Shown piece after piece: positions 44,960 to 49,205 of a stretch of DNA of 49,205 nucleotides. The stretch's first letter is position 1. The number at the start of each line of letters is the position of its first letter. A program made the translations under genes and the position numbers. The notes under the pieces are model-generated. The model did no database searches, had not been told where the DNA came from, and saw only the letters and a program-made list of their open reading frames with translations. Location: contig ML976668.1 of assembly GCA_010015655.1 (NCBI GenBank), forward strand, positions 441,395 to 490,599. The letters run 5' to 3'. The DNA comes from Bimuria novae-zelandiae CBS 107.79. Lineage: Eukaryota > Ascomycota > Dothideomycetes > Pleosporales > Didymosphaeriaceae.

Positions 44960-46560
44960 GCCTCTATTCCTAGGTTACGTTACTTATTAGCGTTTGCTAG
45001 CGTTGTTGCTGCGCCTGCTAAATGTGAGCTAGAGGTAGCAGGGGCACTATATAGGCCATTACGGAGCTCTAGTGAGCTATCCTAGGCTGTCGCGGTTGCT
45101 ACCTCTATTTTAGTACCTAGGGACGGGTGGTTAGCGTGCTTATAGGCCTAGTAATTAGCGCGGCGGTATATACCTATTTTCCTTCTTATTAGCCTAATAA
45201 CCTACTTATTAACTTGGCAAGGCGCTGCTAGGCAGTTAATGTGCCCTACCTAATATAGGCTAAGATAGTTAGTGCACTGCACTAGATAGGTGCATCCTAA
45301 GCCTAGGGGGCCTGTGTAGTCCTCTTATTTCTTATTATAGTTATTACAGCGGGGGAGGCGCACGCATTTTAGTGGGTTATAGTAGCCCTAGTAGCCTAGG
45401 TTATATTATTATATAGCTAGGGTCTTAATAATCTCTCTTAAGGCGCTACTATTGCCTAGGAGCCTAAATTATCGCACTTTCTTTATAAAGGAGATAATCT
45501 AGGTAATAGTTCTATCTTTATTAGCGCCATGTCTTGACTATCTATAGTTAGTAGGCAGTAAGCCTGTCTATATAGCTACCTTATCCTCTATTATATCGTG
45601 TGTAACTGGCACCTCTAGGCCTAGCAAGAATTAGTACGCGCTAGGGACGTTAGGTATAGTATAGTTAAACTATTTTTATAGTAGCTTAGCTATGCTACCT
45701 TCTATAGCGCTTATTATTAAATCTTTCTTTCTCTGTTCTATAAGGCTGTCTCTTGTCTTATTATTAGCGGGGGTGACGGCCTATCCTGTCCTAGTCTTTA
45801 AGGCGCTAGGTATGGCGCTAAGGTTAAGGTCTAGCATATTATAAATGGCCTTTCTAATTACATATAGTAAGCTCTGTAAGAGCCGCTCCGGCGTAGGCAC
45901 GGTGATAAGGATCCTAAGGTCCTTAGTGTCGCTTTAACTGCGGCAAGTGTGTCTATTAGTAGTAGCCCTAGTGCTACTCTAGTTACTACTAGAGGTAGTG
46001 TATCTTATACTTAAGGGATTCGCGCTAGTAGCTACGTTTGCCTATATTCTTAGCCCTGTAGCCTTGCTATAGTTATAGCTACTATCGCTAGCACTAGTGC
46101 TAGCGTTAGTGTTAATACTTTTAGTATAGTCTATACGCAAGAGGCTTAGCGCTAAGGTAGAGTTTTTTAGGGCCTATATAACGCGCTAGCGGAGGGCGTT
46201 AGCGACTGCCTACTCTTTAGGGAGCTTATAGGTATTAAGGTAGCTATCTACAGCCTATGCTAGGGTGTAGATTATAGCCTCCTAGGTAGCGGCAGCTTGT
46301 TTGGCAGCCGTGATGTAGGTTATTAGGGCTTTAGTTACTATAGTAGTAGCTGGTGCGTTTCTGGTCTGCACTCCTCTACTTAGGTTAAAACGTAGTATTA
46401 CTACTACATGCTGCTGCAGCTATCTCCTTAAGGGGTGGCTTATATTAAGGTGCCTCTCTAACTTTAGGTTGGCGGGGCGGGTTGCTGTGGAGGCTTCTAG
46501 GGGGAGTCTCGCAGGCGTCTTTATGCTATTATTTACTAGCTATAGGCACTACAGGGGCAG
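44960..46560 (-). pseudogene. LINE ORF1, gag-like
   Basis: The minus-strand region upstream of the endonuclease has many TAG/TAA. Near 45180-45420 it has Cys-bearing stretches spaced like the zinc knuckles of Tad-type ORF1 proteins. The start is not resolvable. The family assignment rests on position and on the strongly recognised ORF2. Confidence 0.5.
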
Positions 46561-46666
46561 AGGATAGCGTAGAGATAGGTTTTAGGTAATTTTAAGATTA
46601 AATCTAATAAAAAATATACAGATTTCAACAGGTTCTCAAAATTCAGAAGTTGGTGAAGGTGTTTGT

Positions 46667-46680
46667 GACACAGATCAAGA
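46667..46680 (+). repeat. LINE target-site duplication, right copy
   Basis: GACACAGATCAAGA, identical to 40582-40595. The following 20 bases lead to the ATG of the 3CxxC gene. Confidence 0.92.
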
Positions 46681-46700
46681 AACAGCAGCGCGAGTTCAAG

Positions 46701-47231
46701 ATGACCAAGAAGAAAAACAAGCCTAAAAGCAAGTCCGACGGACCTGGCCCTCCACCGGAGCAACCGAAGCGACTAAACAAGCGGATTACTTATGTGTATC
46801 CGCGCTGGAACAAAGCCGTTTCCACAGCTGTCTCTCCCTACATCGGCAGGGTCTATTTCCACCCCGGGGTGACGGACCGCGATGCTATTAGAGAACATGA
46901 AACGCATGTCATGGGCAAATTCACCTGTAGCGACAAATCCTGCAAGATGAAGGCCTGGAGCAGCAAGATGATATCTATCGTCATTCAGAAGTACCCTGGC
47001 AACGAGTACAACGCGATTATCTACAACCAGCGGTGCAAGAAGTGCAACAACCTCGGCTGCTTACACCTCGACAAGGAGTGCTACATTGAGCGGGTTGCGT
47101 ACCGTCTCAAGCAGTGGGCTGGCCTCATGATGGAGAAGCCGTACTATGCGGAGAAGAAGGGACCACCTCACAAGAGCAAACTGTGTGAAGGATGCAAGCG
47201 TGGTGTGTGCCGCGAGAGGGACGGTGATTAG
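46701..47231 (+). CDS. 3CxxC-type zinc-finger protein
   Basis: Single exon, 176 residues, ATG at 46701 in CAAGATGACC context (an upstream in-frame TTG extension runs into the LINE and is not used). Residues 1-30 are Lys/Pro-rich (MTKKKNKPKSKSD). The zinc-binding domain (residues ~70-172) shows G-K-F-x-C76-x4-C81, W86-S-S, Y98...E102-Y, Q110-R-C112-K-K-C115, C127-Y-I-E-R and a final C162-x2-C165-x4-C170. This is the zf-3CxxC arrangement found in animal receptor-transporting proteins and in many fungal proteins of unknown role. The first pair is C-x4-C, one variation from the name motif. No RIP damage although a LINE occupies its 5' UTR. Upstream promoter is at ~40000-40580. Expression may be lost or taken over by LINE sequence. 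Confidence 0.88.
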   Translation: MTKKKNKPKSKSDGPGPPPEQPKRLNKRITYVYPRWNKAVSTAVSPYIGRVYFHPGVTDRDAIREHETHVMGKFTCSDKSCKMKAWSSKMISIVIQKYPGNEYNAIIYNQRCKKCNNLGCLHLDKECYIERVAYRLKQWAGLMMEKPYYAEKKGPPHKSKLCEGCKRGVCRERDGD

Positions 47232-48150
47232 TTGCCTCGGTACTTACCACAGCAGGAAAACTTAAGTCAGGTATGTACATGCATTCTTCTCGAATACCTA
47301 TAGTATATTGCTTGGATAAACCATGCTCATCGTGTTACAGGCTTCATTGTCTTGGCCAGACACTTGCTTGCTTGTTCACAACCGTCAGCGGCATCTTCCA
47401 AGGTTGTTCTTGTATTGTCAGTTTGGACGGCATTTGACCGCTCTATCGTACTGCGGTCAAAAATTTACATCCGATAGGATTATTGGTGACTTATGAGTCC
47501 AAGGTTGATCTTCATTGCGTCGAAATCGAATCGTAATGGCGTATTTTGGCAGCTACCAGCTGATTAAGGCCCAACGAACCCAATACAATCTCTTACAAAA
47601 CCAAAACTGCGTGATGCTCTGCCTATGTTTACCGTGATACCCGCGTGCTTCTAAATCACGTTTTAGTGTTGCCACTGAGGTAGAGCGACTAACTGGCCGC
47701 CTGGTTCCAACCTTTGGGAGGTCGTCACCGCTCCACACCGGGTGACCTCACCTGCATCCGACCTCAATGCAATAGAAAGAGCCCCAGGTCCATGGGGGTC
47801 AGGCATTATTCAATCATAAGTGGCGAATTACAACGCTCATATGCAGGCAGTGGAGGCTTGTGTACACTATCAGGGGGGCAAAGTGGAGGATTGTAAGATT
47901 GAGGTGTTGATTAGGGATATCATAGATATGAGCTAGGCGCGTTTATGAAGTTTATGAAGGTGGGGGAGGGAGGTGATTGGGGGACGGTTACCGGGGCGTG
48001 ACTTGGTTGAAATCTCTTGTGGTACTCATTGCAGGAAAGAAAAGAACAGCTTTGGGGGACCAAGTGCTAGTCACATGATATATGGTCAGAACGTCGAGTC
48101 CTTGGTCTATGCTTGGGTGGACGGACTATCCTCGGGTCTAACCTTAGAAT
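47232..48150. other. unmutated intergenic region, no gene recognised
   Basis: Normal composition. Open frames at 47553-47738, 47714-47896 and 47973-48266 are short and without motifs. GAGGTAGAGCG...GGTTCCAACC near 47677-47717 is tRNA-like in part but cannot form a tRNA. The right end merges into the LTR of the next element. Confidence 0.5.
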
Positions 48151-48336
48151 TGCCGAGTTCCCTTTGTCGGATGTGGTCGGACCAAGCACAAGAGATGAAT
48201 GAGGCAGAAGGTTGTTGTATTGTGAGAGCTACAGAGAGCGATTATATACACAACCATGATGAGTAAGCAGGTGACGAAGAGTCACGTGAGAGATGCAGTT
48301 CACATATACCGTGTGAACTAAGGTGCCATGCTAACA
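48150..48336 (-). repeat. 3' LTR of a second Copia element (left limit uncertain)
   Basis: On the minus strand the LTR starts TGTTAGCATGGCACC at 48336, preceded by a purine tract CTCAGGGGGTG (48337-48347). It has a CACGTGACT box and a TATATAA box (48242-48248) followed by a CTCTCTGTAGCTCTCAC leader. The other LTR lies outside the window, so the left limit is a guess. The composition is not RIP-shifted. Confidence 0.6.
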
Positions 48337-49205
48337 CACCCCCTGAGGTATCCATATTAGATAGAGACCTTACAAATAATAAAAATAGGAAGAGAGTAAA
48401 ACCTATGCGCGCACTGCGTAGCTATTCTAACTAATTAAGGGGTATAGGATAAGGCGAGTGCTTAATAATAAGGTAATAAATGTCCTTTAGGCCAAGCTGG
48501 CGTATAAAGTTTTCGTGTTTCTATTAAGGAAGTAGCTTTGTGAAGCTATTAGCAGGTATCTTAGTAGTAGGCTTCTATTTAATAGTGATTCTTCTATAAT
48601 CTACCTCCTAGCGAAGCTATATTTAGTGGATATTAACATGGCGAAGCTTCGTTTAGATGCGATTAGCGTTACTTTTAACAAGGCGTATAGTCTGCGCATT
48701 ATCACACTAGAGAGCCTTCTTAGTGTAAAGCGTGAAGCCAATGTTGCGGCAGAAGCGATCCTAGTATTGCGATTCAACGCCAACAGCTAAGAGAGCATAT
48801 AGCTCTGCTTTAGTGGTAAAACGAGTGACTAACTAAAGCATAGTGGCTTTCTAGTTAATAGGCATGCTATAAAGCATAAAGACGTATTTAGCAGACGATT
48901 AATAAGTCTTAACATTGTCTCTAAATAATGCATCAGCAGCACTAAAGAAGGTAGGGGTTATTAAGTTAATTTTTATAGCATAGGTCTAAGTAGGTTCACC
49001 CCCTCGAGCACTGATGGCAAGGTATCTAGTACTGTACAGGTATTGCCACACGTGCTTGATCTTGGAGAGGTGGATTAGTCCGGGGTTTGTGAGAAACCTT
49101 GTAAGGACCGAGTAAGCGTGTGCGACGTTAGGTCGCGTTATAGTTTTAATATAAGCTAGGTTGCCTATAAGGCGTTAGTAGGTCTTAGTATTTAATAGCT
49201 TAGAG
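48337..49205 (-). pseudogene. second Copia element, RNase H end of pol, truncated by the window
   Basis: Minus-strand translation reads HVWQYLYSTRYLAIS near 49020-49065, then TFFSAADALFRDN near 48890-48960 and CDNAQTIRLVKSNANRI.TKLRHVNIH near 48610-48700. This is the conserved C-terminal end of Copia pol (CDN...TKHIDI block). Q and W codons are TAG/TAA. A short open frame on the same strand (48601-48783) is an out-of-frame shadow. The element continues past 49205. Confidence 0.8.

Larger units (their letters stand above)
40596..46666 (-). mobile_element. Tad-like LINE (non-LTR retrotransposon), RIP-mutated
   Basis: A 14-bp target duplication GACACAGATCAAGA (40582-40595, 46667-46680) flanks a minus-strand element with gag-like ORF1, AP endonuclease, reverse transcriptase and RNase H. 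The 3' end has a short (CTA)n tail (minus strand; TAGTAG... at 40596-40612). Length 6.07 kb is that of a full-length Tad/I-type element, and both UTRs are present. It sits 20 bp before the start codon of the 3CxxC gene, head to head. Confidence 0.93.

Noticed and set aside
46650..46700. Extended N terminus (VKVFVTQIKKQQREFK) for the 3CxxC protein
   Set aside because: It has no ATG, begins inside the LINE and crosses the target duplication. The ATG at 46701 is the natural start.
47670..47720. tRNA-like GAGGTAGAGCG...GGTTCCAACC
   Set aside because: The boxes are too close, no acceptor stem or anticodon arm can be drawn, and no terminator follows.
48150..48336. Small protein gene at 47973-48266
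   Set aside because: The frame runs into a recognisable LTR with TATA box and purine tract, and has no conserved motif.
482..49205. Possible alternative genetic code with TAG/TAA read as Gln
   Set aside because: Stops also replace Trp (TGG to TAG), CTA/TTA are equally over-represented, and the three host genes use CAA/CAG for Gln and end normally at TAG. RIP explains it better.
1..49205. CRISPR arrays, bacterial operons, ribosomal RNA or telomeric repeats
   Set aside because: No regularly spaced direct repeats, no rRNA motifs and no TTAGGG arrays were seen; introns and RIP mark the sequence as fungal.

Overview
The window looks like a chromosome segment of a filamentous ascomycete (Pezizomycotina, possibly Dothideomycetes; the class is inferred). 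It shows short spliceosomal introns, few host genes, and long blocks where TpA is strongly enriched and CpA/TpG depleted. In those blocks, recognisable transposon reading frames are broken by TAG/TAA exactly where Gln or Trp codons are expected. This is the footprint of repeat-induced point mutation (RIP).

Layout. (1) Bases ~320-21420 are a nested transposon block. A hAT element is split at a TA by a Tc1/mariner-like element with two convergent genes (790-10891). That element was in turn invaded by a Ty3/Gypsy retrotransposon (3637-10485; 457-bp LTRs; 5-bp duplication ATCTC). Next come a minus-strand Ty1/Copia element with a truncated 3' LTR (12763-18739) and a second, heavily mutated Ty3 fragment (18740-20997). 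(2) Bases 21421-24840 are unmutated and carry a four-exon gene for a secreted AA8 cytochrome-AA12 PQQ sugar dehydrogenase. (3) Bases ~24848-37024 are a second nest placed 13 bp after that gene's stop codon: a two-gene Tc1-like element with 44-bp perfect inverted repeats, containing two Fot1/pogo elements, a further two-gene Tc1-like element and a 906-bp SINE/LINE-like insert. (4) Bases 37032-40595 are unmutated and carry an intronless Baeyer-Villiger-type flavin monooxygenase. (5) Bases 40596-46666 are a Tad-like LINE on the minus strand with a 14-bp target duplication. (6) Bases 46667-48336 contain a 3CxxC zinc-finger gene whose start codon lies 20 bp from the LINE. (7) From ~48150 to the end is the 3' part of another Copia element.

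Without the transposons, the host locus is about 9 kb with three plus-strand genes: secreted AA8-AA12 dehydrogenase, flavin monooxygenase, 3CxxC zinc-finger protein, each about 1 kb apart. No functional link among them is demonstrated.

The most notable observation is that three independent Tc1/mariner-like elements in the window share one architecture. A DDE transposase converges, across a ~300-bp gap, on a companion gene whose product carries a conserved W-x-C-[Q/H]-[D/E]-T-x2-S-N-Y-x-[H/Y]-x-C motif. A second is that the Ty3 element has an apparent self-priming (Tf1-like) primer site and an antisense accessory ORF.
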